A stretch of 64,000 bases of DNA from Lewinellaceae bacterium (GTDB lineage Bacteria > Bacteroidota > Bacteroidia > Chitinophagales > Saprospiraceae). Under the pieces are notes generated by a model that saw nothing but the letters and a program-made list of their open reading frames with translations, had not been told where the DNA came from and ran no database searches. Numbering within the stretch: position 1 is the first letter of the stretch; each line of letters opens with the position of its first letter. Positions 18,258-26,352 of the stretch are shown in pieces. The stretch covers positions 806,001-870,000 of the forward strand of contig JACJYO010000003.1 of the NCBI GenBank assembly GCA_020636075.1. The letters are read 5' to 3'. Made by a program: the position numbers and the translations under genes.

Positions 18258-19586
18258 CTACCGCAGCACTACCAGACGTTCCATCCAAACCTGCCCGGCA
18301 GTTTGTACCCGTACGGCGTATCCTCCGGGTGCCAGGTTTTGCGTATTGATGATCAGTTGCGATTCGCCGGCTGCTGGAGCGGGCAGACGCTGCACCAAAC
18401 GACCGTCGAGGCTGAGCAGTTCGATGGCGCGTGGATTCCAGTTGGCTGGAATACGCAACCAGACATCTCCACGGGTAGGATTGGGGAAAAGTTGTGGCTG
18501 GGCATCGGCCAGTTCAGGTGATTTGTCGGCGCTCACCTGCAATAGCCCGTTGCGTGGGCCGGCCAAAACAGTTTGGATCATGGCGGCTTGGTTCTGGGTA
18601 AACATATTCATGCAGGATTCACTGGAGTAGTCCATGTAATTTTCGATCAGATCAGGCATGTCCATGCCATAAAACGCCTCCACTTTGGTGCAGGAGTTGC
18701 GGTTTTTATCACAGTCAAAAGGCGACTGCGCACTGGCAAAAGGCGTGTCGTCCATGCCATCGCTTTGGTTGCAATCATTGGGCAGGCCGAGGAAGCCGCC
18801 GTCGCCCCAGATGTGGCGCAAACCCAGGTAATGGCCGACTTCGTGGGTGGCTGTCCGGCCGCGTACGGTGAGGTTGCCGGTGCCGCCGGGGATTTCAACC
18901 GTGTTGGGGTTGTTACGGCCGATAATGCGGAAGTCGAGTGCCACGCCATCCTGGTCAAGGCTCGGGGCGCTACTGTTTGCCGGCCAGTGGTTCAGATTGT
19001 TTGGCGGGAAGGCAAACCCGAGAATTTGGCCGATGGTCAACCCGCCGAATGTGATCGGTTGAATTTTACAAATCCAAATGTTGAGGTAAGCCGTAGGGTC
19101 CCAGGCATCACTCCCGCCCAGGCTGCTTTTTTTGAGGTTGGTTAAAATTTCGTTGTTGTTGAGGTCCAGCTCAAACGTAGCGCTTGTTTGCACGCGCACA
19201 ATTTCTACCAGTTCGAAGTGGACTTGCGGGTTGCCGGCTACAGCCTGAAAAGCCGGACGCAGATTAGCAGTATCGGGGTTTTCGCGGTTGTAGTCTTCGT
19301 TCAAGACGGCGATTTGATTGAGGATAATGCTGTCGGCGAGGTTTTCCTCCGGGTTTTTCCAAACAACATGTACCACGACGCGGATCGTTGCCGGCGATCG
19401 GTCTGAAGCCGGTTGGCGGTGCAGGTTTTCTTCAAAACTGGTTTGGAATGTCTGGTGGAGATCGGGGTAGTTGTTTTGAACGATGTAGTTCAGAGCTTCG
19501 TTGCCGCAGAAAACGGGCAGGGCGCTTTGCTGCGCACCGGCGATTGGTGCCATGAGCAGGCAAACCGGGAGAAGTAGTTTTGTCAA
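18258..19586 (-). CDS. Secreted M43 (pappalysin/cytophagalysin-type) zinc metalloprotease with T9SS sorting domain
   Basis: 442-aa exported protease. The signal peptide is residues 1-18. The metzincin zinc motif HEVGHYLGLRHIWG is near residue 248, followed by the Cys-rich segment with DDTPFA and the Met-turn YMDYSSESCMNMFT (near 318). The C-terminal 75 residues (LFPNPTRGDVWLRI through MERLVVLR) form a type A T9SS sorting domain, so export through the GldKLMN/PorP machine encoded at 30.6-36.7 kb is expected. No ATG fits; the start is a TTG at 19586 that yields a complete signal peptide. Family members degrade extracellular proteins such as gelatin or fibrinogen. Confidence 0.92.
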   Translation of the reverse strand: MTKLLLPVCLLMAPIAGAQQSALPVFCGNEALNYIVQNNYPDLHQTFQTSFEENLHRQPASDRSPATIRVVVHVVWKNPEENLADSIILNQIAVLNEDYNRENPDTANLRPAFQAVAGNPQVHFELVEIVRVQTSATFELDLNNNEILTNLKKSSLGGSDAWDPTAYLNIWICKIQPITFGGLTIGQILGFAFPPNNLNHWPANSSAPSLDQDGVALDFRIIGRNNPNTVEIPGGTGNLTVRGRTATHEVGHYLGLRHIWGDGGFLGLPNDCNQSDGMDDTPFASAQSPFDCDKNRNSCTKVEAFYGMDMPDLIENYMDYSSESCMNMFTQNQAAMIQTVLAGPRNGLLQVSADKSPELADAQPQLFPNPTRGDVWLRIPANWNPRAIELLSLDGRLVQRLPAPAAGESQLIINTQNLAPGGYAVRVQTAGQVWMERLVVLR

Positions 19587-19653
19587 GGTGAAAACAATTT
19601 AATCGGTTGGGAAATCAGGTTTCGGAAAATTCGGACGGCTAAAATACGGTTTT

Positions 19654-19673
19654 CCCACCGATGAATCGGTGGG
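19654..19673. repeat. Intergenic hairpin
   Basis: CCCACCGAT GA ATCGGTGGG, effectively a 7-bp stem with a 6-base loop, without a T-tract. It lies between the M43 protease and the YdeI-like gene. It looks like a dispersed palindrome or processing site rather than a terminator. Confidence 0.45.
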
Positions 19674-19728
19674 CTGAGAAGGCAACATTTTCAAGAAGGT
19701 GAACCACTCCGCACTCGAAATTCCGCAC

Positions 19729-20301
19729 TCAGAACACTTCGGGCAGTGTCCCGTACATTTTTCTCTGGGCTGTCATTTTTAACAAATAATCCAGGCGCTT
19801 TTGCGCTTCAGCACGGCGGCTATCGCCGCGGACTTCTGCGATCCAACCGATTTTCAATCGCTTGTAGAGATGCGGAAATGCCTGGAAATTAGTCCAGACT
19901 TGCGGGTTGGCCTGCAGTTGTTCCTCAACCCAGTCAGGGATTTCAAAAGGGTCATTCGGAGTACCCACCTGATCCTGAATGGGCTCAAGACCGGCGGGAG
20001 TCATCAATCCAAGGCGTTGCAGTTTCCATACACGTTGTCGATTGAGTTCGGAAAGGAATGTTTTTTGCCGGCGGCGGCTAATGCGCTGAACCCGACTGTG
20101 TACATCGTATTTTTTTACAGTGCCATCAATCCAGCCAAAACAGAGGCATTCTTCCACCAGTTCGTCGTAGTTAATGGTAGCCAGGCCAGAGGCTTTGTTG
20201 CACAGGCGAAGCCAAACCTCGGTTTTGGATTGATGATGCGTTTCGAGCCAGCCGCGCCATTCGGCGCGTTGGGTAGGGTAGAAGACCTCCGTAATTTCCA
20301 T
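19729..20301 (-). CDS. YdeI/OmpD-associated family protein
   Basis: 190-aa cytoplasmic protein of the YdeI family (bacteriocin-resistance or OmpD-associated). Family features are the N-terminal WRGWLETHHQSKTEVWLRL segment, the YDELVEECLCFGWIDG block near residue 46 and the basic C-terminal tail (RRAEAQKRLDYLLKM). Biochemical role is not known; homologs have been tied to antimicrobial peptide resistance. It follows the 57-aa Lacal_2735-like gene by only 2 bases, so the two are co-transcribed. Confidence 0.85.
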   Translation of the reverse strand: MEITEVFYPTQRAEWRGWLETHHQSKTEVWLRLCNKASGLATINYDELVEECLCFGWIDGTVKKYDVHSRVQRISRRRQKTFLSELNRQRVWKLQRLGLMTPAGLEPIQDQVGTPNDPFEIPDWVEEQLQANPQVWTNFQAFPHLYKRLKIGWIAEVRGDSRRAEAQKRLDYLLKMTAQRKMYGTLPEVF

Positions 20302-20303
20302 GG

Positions 20304-20477
20304 TTATGTCGTTTTGCTCAGCTGTTCAATTTGCTGCATGATGGTTTCTGCCTCAGCTGATTTTTGGGCGAAGCCTTTAATATTTCCCTGCCGCTGCAGA
20401 TCACGTGCTTCCTCAAGTTTCTGCGCATATTGTTTTCGCAGGTTTTTCAGCGGGTCTTTTTTAAACAGGTTAAACAT
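20304..20477 (-). CDS. Small Lacal_2735-like (DUF6435) protein
   Basis: 57-aa ORF reading MFNLFKKDPLKNLRKQY at its N-terminus, ending EQLSKTT, then TAA. The FKKDP start, followed by one long charged helix rich in Lys, Glu and Gln (KLEEARDLQRQGN, AEAETIMQQIEQL), is the pattern of the short Lacal_2735 family of Bacteroidota and marine bacteria. Function is unknown. It is easily missed because of its size. Its stop is 2 bases before the ATG of the YdeI-like gene, supporting a real two-gene operon. Confidence 0.75.
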   Translation of the reverse strand: MFNLFKKDPLKNLRKQYAQKLEEARDLQRQGNIKGFAQKSAEAETIMQQIEQLSKTT

Positions 20478-20549
20478 GTGTTGGGCTGTTTCGGATCCAA
20501 ATGAAACTTTTATAAAAATGTTCGGGTTTGTAACAGCAAAACCATAGTC

Positions 20550-20909
20550 ATGTTTACCACCAAAGAACTATCGCACATCGAATCACAACGGCAAAAACTG
20601 CAACGCTGGAGAACGATACACACCGTTACGCGACCTGGCCTGCGCAAACGGTGGATCAGAATGGGCATTCGCTGGACGCTCGCGCTTATCCTGTACCCAA
20701 CCTTCTGGGAATACCAGTGGGTGCGCATTGCGTTTTACATCGCATTACCGTTGGGACTGTTTTACTTGTTGCTGATGATTAGCCTGACCTGGGGACTGCC
20801 TCAGCGCATTGCGCGTTTGGAGCGCGAGTTGGGTGAATCGCCAACGCAACCACCAAGCGGATTTGAGCCGGACAGCCGTATGGATGTCCCGGGCCCACAA
20901 CAGCATTGA
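20550..20909 (+). CDS. Small membrane protein of unknown function
   Basis: 119-aa protein with a charged N-terminal helix (residues 1-38, rich in Gln, Arg and Lys), two adjacent hydrophobic segments (about 41-54 and 60-82, IAFYIALPLGLFYLLLMISL), and a polar, proline-rich tail. I do not recognise the family. It is divergent from the Lacal_2735-like gene and converges on the DUF3137 gene, whose stop is 4 bases past its own. The next ORF in another frame overlapping its end is judged spurious. Confidence 0.6.
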   Translation: MFTTKELSHIESQRQKLQRWRTIHTVTRPGLRKRWIRMGIRWTLALILYPTFWEYQWVRIAFYIALPLGLFYLLLMISLTWGLPQRIARLERELGESPTQPPSGFEPDSRMDVPGPQQH

Positions 20910-20913
20910 TCTG

Positions 20914-21855
20914 TTAATTCATCACATCAACTTCCCGCAATATTTCCAGCAGCAAGTTGATATCCTGGAAAAATTCCTGAATAATTTCGAAGCTGATCGT
21001 GTTTTGAAACAGCGAGGGCTCCAGCAGGTCTTTATCCTGCGTAAGGGCGATGTATATCTTGTCCTCAATTATGGAAAAATACATTTCTTTCTGCCGGTTG
21101 GCTTCCTGAAAGCGTTGGCGAAAGCGCAGGATTGCGCGCTGGAGATCTTTGGAGAGCACATCGCTCAGGCGAACATTTGGCGTGGCATAGGTGTCAAAAA
21201 ACGCTTCAAATTCGGGCAACAGATGATCGCGCACCCGTCGGCCGCCCATCAGGTGGAAAGCCTTTTCACTACGGCTGAGGTACTTGCGGTAGGCGTCGGG
21301 CAGCAGCAGGACACCGCCCTGCATATCGACCCGTCTGAAATCGCCCCAGAGGAATACGCCCTGAAAAACGTAGTCGAGCCGGGTGCGCACGCTGGAAAAT
21401 TCCCGGACACGGAGTTCGCACAGTTCAAACGGTAATTCGCGTACCTGGCCGGTGATCAGATCTTCGGCAATGTATTCATCGGCGTGGGTGAACAGTTTGC
21501 TGGCGAAAAATTTCTCTTTGGAAATTCCGCCTTTGCTTTCGTAGTGAAATGCGCCGAAATTGATGTCGTTGTCGATAAAGTCCAGGATAAGCCCCACCAC
21601 GCGCGGCTTGAATTCCTGGTAATATACCTGAATGCGAAAGCCCAGATAGGCAATCCACAAGCCAACCGGGATCAGCAGCAGCAGGTTAACAACCAGGATT
21701 TGGATGTACAATTGAAGGATTAGCACACTTGCCAGCAAAAAGACAGACAGGCTAAGCAGGCGCACCAAACGCCGCCGCCGGCGTTCCAGGTTAAGCAGCT
21801 CCGGATAAATGTTTTGATTGTAAAACAAACGGAAATCGTGGTACGCGCGCATCAC
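20914..21855 (-). CDS. DUF3137-like membrane protein
   Basis: 313-aa protein. A basic N-terminal region (ERRRRRLVRL) leads into two transmembrane segments (about residues 32-72), followed by a long soluble domain. The soluble part carries FGAFHYESKGGISKEKF, FFASKLF, the strand-rich VREFSSVRTRLDYVFQGVF and a C-terminal helical region, which is the layout of the DUF3137 family. Molecular function is unknown. It starts 7 bases after the stop of the ParA-partner gene, so it belongs to the parA operon. Membrane anchoring of the ParA system, or being its cargo, are untested ideas. Confidence 0.75.
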   Translation of the reverse strand: MMRAYHDFRLFYNQNIYPELLNLERRRRRLVRLLSLSVFLLASVLILQLYIQILVVNLLLLIPVGLWIAYLGFRIQVYYQEFKPRVVGLILDFIDNDINFGAFHYESKGGISKEKFFASKLFTHADEYIAEDLITGQVRELPFELCELRVREFSSVRTRLDYVFQGVFLWGDFRRVDMQGGVLLLPDAYRKYLSRSEKAFHLMGGRRVRDHLLPEFEAFFDTYATPNVRLSDVLSKDLQRAILRFRQRFQEANRQKEMYFSIIEDKIYIALTQDKDLLEPSLFQNTISFEIIQEFFQDINLLLEILREVDVMN

Positions 21856-21862
21856 CTGTTCC

Positions 21863-22342
21863 TTAAAGGTCGATCCCTTTTTCGGTCGTGTATTCCCGGA
21901 TGTATTCGTCTATGAGTTGGACCATAAGATCCTTGAGGTAGGCATTTTCAAGCCGGGCGATAGTCTTGATTTTCAGGAGTTTCTCCCTGTCAATTGCAAC
22001 AGTCAGGCGTTTTTTGCCGCTTTGTTCATCTTCGGTTAGTTCCCGTACATCGACCGTTTGCCGGATAAGCGTATCCAGCCCGCTCATGGGAGAGCGAAAA
22101 CTGCCTGTTGATTTGCTTTTGGTGCGCGGGGTTGAAGCGGCCGGCTGTTCGGATTCCTGCAGGTTGTCGGGACTATCGACAAGGGCATCATGGAACAGCT
22201 CATCGAGGTCATCCATGAAGTTTTTGCTTCCTGTCTTGCGCTCGCGTACAGGTGCGTCCGTGGCGTGGCCCCAGGTATGCGTATCGGCTGGCAGGTCGTT
22301 GAACAACTCATCCAGACCTTCGGCGAATTTCTTTTTACTCAT
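21863..22342 (-). CDS. ParA-partner protein with three LDxLF-type motifs and a ribbon-helix-helix-like C-terminus
   Basis: 159-aa protein in the ParB position of a parA operon (ATGA overlap with parA). It has no ParB/Srx or ParB HTH domain. Instead it opens MSKKKFAEGLDELFNDL, which resembles the ParA-stimulating N-terminus of ParB (GRGLDALF-like), and repeats the theme twice: FMDDLDELFHD (about 42-52) and PMSGLDTLIRQ (about 85-95). The linker between is acidic and disordered. The last 50 residues (KKRLTVAIDREKLLKIKT onward) have the strand-helix-helix pattern of ribbon-helix-helix DNA-binding proteins. I infer a DNA-binding or cargo adaptor that triggers the ATPase of ParA. Confidence 0.6.
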   Translation of the reverse strand: MSKKKFAEGLDELFNDLPADTHTWGHATDAPVRERKTGSKNFMDDLDELFHDALVDSPDNLQESEQPAASTPRTKSKSTGSFRSPMSGLDTLIRQTVDVRELTEDEQSGKKRLTVAIDREKLLKIKTIARLENAYLKDLMVQLIDEYIREYTTEKGIDL

Positions 22343-23136
22343 CGGTTCAGGACTTCTTGTTCTTGTTTTGTAGCGGGTACGGCGAGGGACTCTACACGAG
22401 CCAGGAATTCGCGCGACAGGTTCAGATAATCTTCTGCCCCGGGCGATTTCGGATTATAGTCAAAAATGTCCTTGCGTTGGGCTGGTGCCTCCGCCAAGGC
22501 GATATTGTCGCGGACGTAGGTGTTAAACACCTTTTCACCGAAATATTTGTGGATAATCTCCACGACATCCCGATTCAACACGCGCCGGCTGTCGTACATC
22601 GTGGCGATCACACCGATCATATCCACCTGTTTGTTCAGGCGGAATTTCACTTTATCAATAACCTGCTTGATTTTGGCAAGCCCTTGCACAGCCAAGAATT
22701 CGGTTTGCAAGGGGATCAGCACAAAGCGGCTGCTCGTCAGGGCATTCAGTGTCAGCAAACCCAACGATGGCGGGCAGTCGATCAGAATGAAATCATAATC
22801 TTCCTCTACCTGGCCAATGAGTTCGCGCAAAATGAACTCCCGTCCGGCTTCATTGATCAGTTCCATTTCGGCGCCCGACAAATCGAGCGAAGAAGTGATC
22901 ACATCCAGATTTGGCTTGTGCGTATACGGCAAAAGTTCTGCTTCGCCGCGCATTGCTTCGTAGATCGAGAATTTTTGCCGGGGGATACCAAGTGAAATAG
23001 TGAGGTTGGCCTGTGGATCGAGGTCGATCAGCAGCACTTTTTTACCAAGGGCGACAAGGCCGGCGCCGATATTAATGGCGCTGGTTGTTTTACCAACACC
23101 GCCTTTGTGGTTGAGAAGAGAAACAACTATACCCAT
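22339..23136 (-). CDS. parA: ParA/Soj-family partition ATPase
   Basis: 265-aa P-loop ATPase that binds DNA nonspecifically in the ATP form and positions a cargo. The deviant Walker A is LLNHKGGVGKTTSAIN (residues 6-21), Walker A' region DLDPQANLT follows near 44, and Walker B is FILIDCPPSLG near 119. There is no N-terminal HTH, so it is of the short, chromosome or orphan type. The start MGIVVSLL at 23136 is preferred; an in-frame start 20 codons earlier adds non-conserved residues. The next gene overlaps by 4 bases. Its partner is not a normal ParB, so this is probably not the main chromosome segregation pair. Confidence 0.92.
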   Translation of the reverse strand: MGIVVSLLNHKGGVGKTTSAINIGAGLVALGKKVLLIDLDPQANLTISLGIPRQKFSIYEAMRGEAELLPYTHKPNLDVITSSLDLSGAEMELINEAGREFILRELIGQVEEDYDFILIDCPPSLGLLTLNALTSSRFVLIPLQTEFLAVQGLAKIKQVIDKVKFRLNKQVDMIGVIATMYDSRRVLNRDVVEIIHKYFGEKVFNTYVRDNIALAEAPAQRKDIFDYNPKSPGAEDYLNLSREFLARVESLAVPATKQEQEVLNR

Positions 23137-23193
23137 ATAAAACAAAAAGGTTTTCCCGCGGTGCGGGCCCTCCACATCGTGCTTTTCCTGCAA

Positions 23194-23201
23194 CAAATGT
23201 A
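23194..23201 (-). promoter_or_regulatory. Candidate -7 box for the parA operon
   Basis: TACATTTG on the minus strand, about 58 bases before the parA ATG, with a TTTG 15 bases upstream, slightly shorter than the usual spacing. Confidence 0.4.
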
Positions 23202-23372
23202 CAATAAAAAGCGAAACAAAAAAGCCCTAAAGGCGCTGGGGCGTCGGACAGCCGACGATTTGTGTTTGGAAAATGAAAACAAACCAATTTTTACAAACAA
23301 TTGATTTGCAGGATAAAAGGCGACAGACAAATAATGATTCCCAAAATGTTTGAAAAAAAACTTTGACATTTT

Positions 23373-23403
23373 TTGTTTTTAAAAACCTTTTGTTTTAAGT
23401 TTG
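23373..23403 (+). promoter_or_regulatory. Candidate promoter of the S24 regulator gene
   Basis: TTG (23373-23375) and TAAGTTTG (23396-23403) separated by 20 bases, matching the Bacteroidota promoter pattern. It lies next to an A/T-rich imperfect inverted repeat. Confidence 0.5.
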
Positions 23404-23486
23404 CATCATCAAACAACAACAAGACAACCCGCGGCAAATGGGTTGTTTTCCTGAAAACCGACTTATCACAAAAAATATCAGGCCTT

Positions 23487-24221
23487 ATGATTAAAGAAGA
23501 TCGCATCCTATTGAATGATCGTTTTGTCCAAGCCTTCAACTTGTTGGAAGAGCGTGGCGCCATAATTAAAAACGACCGCAGTGGAAAAGGTGTTGGCGAT
23601 GTAGCGGAAAAAGTTTTAGGAAATAAGGCCTATGGTCATATTATTCGTGCCTTCCTGAATCCGAAGAGCAAGCGGGTCATTGATTATGGGCAGGCGCAGT
23701 CCTTCTGTCGCTCGTTCGATATAAATGAAGCCTGGTTGTTACACGGGGTAGGTAATCCTTTTGGGTTCGATGCACCCGGTGAGGCGCTCTCCGGCGACAA
23801 ATTCTACTCTTCCGGGGAAGGTAATATTCTGTTTACAACCATTCGTGCCTTCGCTGGAAGCACCCTGGGTGCTGAAAGTTCGGAAGACAACACCTATTTT
23901 TCAATTCCAGGTGTAGGCGGTACAGGTTTGGTGGCTTTTCAGATCGAAGGTAATTCGATGGAGCCTGTGATTAGACACGGAGATATTGTGGTCTGTCGCT
24001 CGATTGAAAACCTGAATGATATCCGCGATAACGAAATTTATGCTATTCGCAGCAATGGCAATGTATGGGTAAAATACGTCCAGAAAATCTACAACAACCG
24101 CGGGCGTGTGGTTCGGTTTAAACTTATCTCTGCGAATTATTTCGATCACGATCCTTTCGAGGAGGAAGTCAATGAAACCACGCGTCTTTATAAAGTGGTA
24201 CGGAAAATCAGCAATGTCTGA
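23487..24221 (+). CDS. S24-family (LexA/phage repressor-like) transcriptional regulator
   Basis: 244-aa protein with a divergent N-terminal DNA-binding region (about residues 1-90) and a C-terminal S24 peptidase fold. The catalytic Ser is in EGNSMEPVIRHGDIVV (near 156) and the Lys lies in NVWVKYVQK (near 192), so self-cleavage or at least the fold is likely kept. The N-terminal part has the SFCRSFDINEAWLLHGVGN segment common in XRE-type regulators of Bacteroidota. I chose ATG 23487 because the DNA-binding helix region starts there. It is divergent from parA and may control itself, parA, or a stress response. No integrase or other phage gene is near. Confidence 0.82.
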   Translation: MIKEDRILLNDRFVQAFNLLEERGAIIKNDRSGKGVGDVAEKVLGNKAYGHIIRAFLNPKSKRVIDYGQAQSFCRSFDINEAWLLHGVGNPFGFDAPGEALSGDKFYSSGEGNILFTTIRAFAGSTLGAESSEDNTYFSIPGVGGTGLVAFQIEGNSMEPVIRHGDIVVCRSIENLNDIRDNEIYAIRSNGNVWVKYVQKIYNNRGRVVRFKLISANYFDHDPFEEEVNETTRLYKVVRKISNV

Positions 24222-24285
24222 CATTGAATTACAAACACCTGATATCCCAATATCCTAAAGATTATCCTGCTGTTTATTGTTTTCG

Positions 24286-24322
24286 GAGCCTCCCGGTGTC
24301 AGTCATCGGAGAGGCTTTTTTG
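24286..24322 (+). terminator. Intrinsic terminator after the S24 regulator gene
   Basis: Stem GCCTC-CCGGTG / CATCGG-AGAGGC with a short loop, followed by TTTTTTG. Confidence 0.75.
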
Positions 24323-24374
24323 TTTTTGTGGGTACTGTGCTTGGAAGGCCTTTTCCCGTACGATTTTTTGAAAA

Positions 24375-25133
24375 CTACAATTCCACGATTACCTGTTTCC
24401 ACCAATCCGTTTCGGGCAGTGGCGCTGTGATTACCAATGGCTCGCGGCGTACGGGATGCATCACATTTATCCGCAGACTATGCAGGGCAATGGAAGCGTC
24501 GGGTAAGGGTTCCGGAGCGCCATATTTCAGGTCACCCAGGATCGGGCACCCGATGGCTGCGAGTTGAACACGGATCTGATGTGGTCGTCCGGTCAGAGGG
24601 TGTATTTCTACCAGATAATTTACACCTGCGGGCGCTTTTAGCCAGTATTTTAGCAAGGCTTCTTTTGCCTGTCCCGAAGGTCTTGAAAAGGCTTGGGTTA
24701 GATTGCGTTGTTCGTCTTTTAGTAAAAAATGCCGCAATTCACCGGTCTTTGCCTTGGGGGCCTGGAGCACAATGGCGAGATAGGTCTTTTCAACATCCCG
24801 CTCCCGAAAGCTGGTGGTCAATCTGCCAAGTGCCTTGTCCGTGCGGGCAAACAAGACAGCCCCGCTCACAGGGCGGTCGATACGATGTACGGGGTGCAGG
24901 AAAACTGCCCCCGGCTTTGCATATTTTTCTTTCAGGTATGCCTTGCCCCAATCGGTGAGTGTCGCATCTCCGGTTCGGTCGCCCTGAACCAGCCACCCAG
25001 CGGGTTTGTTTAAAGCCAACAGGTGGTTGTCTTCAAAGATGATAGTTGGTTGATTTGCTTGTTGTTTGGTCGACACGGTTTGAAAATAAGACTTGGTTGA
25101 ATTTTGCCTTTTCCAGGAAGCAACTTTTGCCAC
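24375..25133 (-). CDS. RluA-family pseudouridine synthase
   Basis: 252-aa RNA-uridine isomerase. The catalytic Asp is in the motif VHRIDRPVSG (near residue 83), with the LNKPAGWLVQG segment at about 41 and the HPLTGRPHQIRVQLA block near 179. No S4 domain is present, so it resembles the short RluC/RluD-like or TruC-like enzymes acting on rRNA or tRNA; which one cannot be decided. The annotated start adds about 25 polar residues before the conserved IIFEDNHLLALNK strand; a GTG at about 25076 is an alternative start. Divergent from mqnD. Confidence 0.88.
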   Translation of the reverse strand: MAKVASWKRQNSTKSYFQTVSTKQQANQPTIIFEDNHLLALNKPAGWLVQGDRTGDATLTDWGKAYLKEKYAKPGAVFLHPVHRIDRPVSGAVLFARTDKALGRLTTSFRERDVEKTYLAIVLQAPKAKTGELRHFLLKDEQRNLTQAFSRPSGQAKEALLKYWLKAPAGVNYLVEIHPLTGRPHQIRVQLAAIGCPILGDLKYGAPEPLPDASIALHSLRINVMHPVRREPLVITAPLPETDWWKQVIVEL

Positions 25134-25251
25134 GCATTCAAGGCACTACGTGTAGTTTGTTTAAAATAGTTTTGGGCCTGGTAAGAAACTCCCAATATGC
25201 CCTTAACGAAAATGTGAATGTAAATCATATAAGTAACCGGATCAGCCAACT

Positions 25252-26079
25252 ATGTTGAATCTCTGCTTTTCACCATGCCCGAACGATACTTTTATTTTTG
25301 ATGCCATGATCCACGGTAAGGTCGATACTGAAGGACTTGCTTTTGACGTGGTGCTGGATGATGTGGAAGCCCTCAACCGCAGGGCTTTTGCCGGGCAAGC
25401 CGACATTACCAAACTCAGTTATCATGCGTTTGCCTACCTCACCGACAAATTTGACTTGTTGGATGCCGGGAGTGCGTTGGGTACTAATTGCGGTCCATTA
25501 TTGATTGCGCGGGAACCAATTACTGACGCCACCCTCCAGGATGGCCCAATTGCCATTCCGGGTAAAATGACGACAGCAAATTTTTTACTTAGCCTGGCTT
25601 ATCCGGAGGCCCGAAACAAACCGGAATACCTGTTTTCCGATATTGAAGATGCCGTTGAGCGTGGAGAGGTTGTTGCAGGGCTGATAATCCATGAAAACCG
25701 CTTTACCTATCAAAAAAGGGGGCTTGTAAAACTGCTTGATCTGGGGGAATACTGGGAAACGCTAACCGGTATGCCAATTCCTTTGGGTGGTATTGTCGTG
25801 CGAAAAGACCTTCCTAAGGATGTAAAGCAAACAATCAATCGTGTTTTGCGCCGGAGCGTGGATTATGCAAAAGCACATCCGGAATTGGTTATGCCCTACG
25901 TACGGCAACATGCGCAGGCCATGGAAGATGCCGTAATGCAAGCACATATCGATTTGTATGTTACCGATTACACGGCAGACCTGGGGGCTAAAGGCCGGGA
26001 AACCGTGCAACAAATGTTTCAATTGGCCCTGGAGAAACAGATTATTCCTAATTACAATAAATTTTTTTTCATAAATTAA
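25252..26079 (+). CDS. mqnD: 1,4-dihydroxy-6-naphthoate synthase (futalosine pathway)
   Basis: 275-aa MqnD-type periplasmic-binding-fold enzyme that acts in the futalosine route to menaquinone, making 1,4-dihydroxy-6-naphthoate from cyclic dehypoxanthine futalosine. It has the characteristic N-terminal SPCPNDTFIFDAM motif (residues 7-19), the KLSYHAFAYL segment, the IAIPGKMTTANFLL loop and GLIIHENRFTY. Length fits the family. Its presence says that menaquinone is made by the alternative pathway in this organism, which helps narrow the lineage. Other mqn genes are not in the window. A terminator follows. Confidence 0.93.
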   Translation: MLNLCFSPCPNDTFIFDAMIHGKVDTEGLAFDVVLDDVEALNRRAFAGQADITKLSYHAFAYLTDKFDLLDAGSALGTNCGPLLIAREPITDATLQDGPIAIPGKMTTANFLLSLAYPEARNKPEYLFSDIEDAVERGEVVAGLIIHENRFTYQKRGLVKLLDLGEYWETLTGMPIPLGGIVVRKDLPKDVKQTINRVLRRSVDYAKAHPELVMPYVRQHAQAMEDAVMQAHIDLYVTDYTADLGAKGRETVQQMFQLALEKQIIPNYNKFFFIN

Positions 26080-26158
26080 GGAAAAACATCATTTCTGGCA
26101 CAGTTTTGGAAAATGCTTAATACGTGTGTAAGTATTGTTTAGAATTGAAAAAATTCGG

Positions 26159-26189
26159 AGCGCGTGAAACGTCACGCGCTTTTTTTTTG
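26159..26189 (+). terminator. Intrinsic terminator after mqnD
   Basis: 9-bp perfect stem AGCGCGTGA / TCACGCGCT with a 4-base loop AACG, followed by nine T. Confidence 0.93.
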
Positions 26190-26274
26190 CCCGCCCGAAT
26201 CGTTGTGCTACTGGTTTTGCAGCTGCTGATAAACACCTGATTTTTTGGAGTAGCTTCGGTAGCAAGTCTCTAAT

Positions 26275-26302
26275 TTGCAATTCACTTTCCTTTCTATCTT
26301 TG
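26275..26302 (+). promoter_or_regulatory. Promoter of ald
   Basis: TTG (26275-26277), 17 bases, TATCTTTG (26295-26302), then CCGCG. It lies 51 bases before the ald ATG and is one of the best Bacteroidota-type promoters in the window. Confidence 0.7.
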
Positions 26303-26352
26303 CCGCGTTCTTGCCTGAATGGCCCAACGTTCAACTAAATAAAACCTTACCT

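Larger units (their letters stand above)
23137..23486. other. Divergent control region between parA and the S24 regulator
   Basis: 350 bases without a gene. Contents: a minus-strand -7 box (23194-23201), a CGTCGG-ACAG-CCGACG hairpin at 23242-23257 in the parA leader or promoter, an A/T-rich imperfect inverted repeat at 23340-23374 (CCAAAATGT ... ACATTTTTTG) that could be an operator, and a plus-strand promoter (23373-23403). A parS-like 16-bp site was not found. Confidence 0.45.

Noticed and set aside
23137..23486. Possible parS site near parA
   Set aside because: No 16-bp TGTTTCACGTGAAACA-like sequence or close variant was found; the palindromes present are unrelated in sequence.
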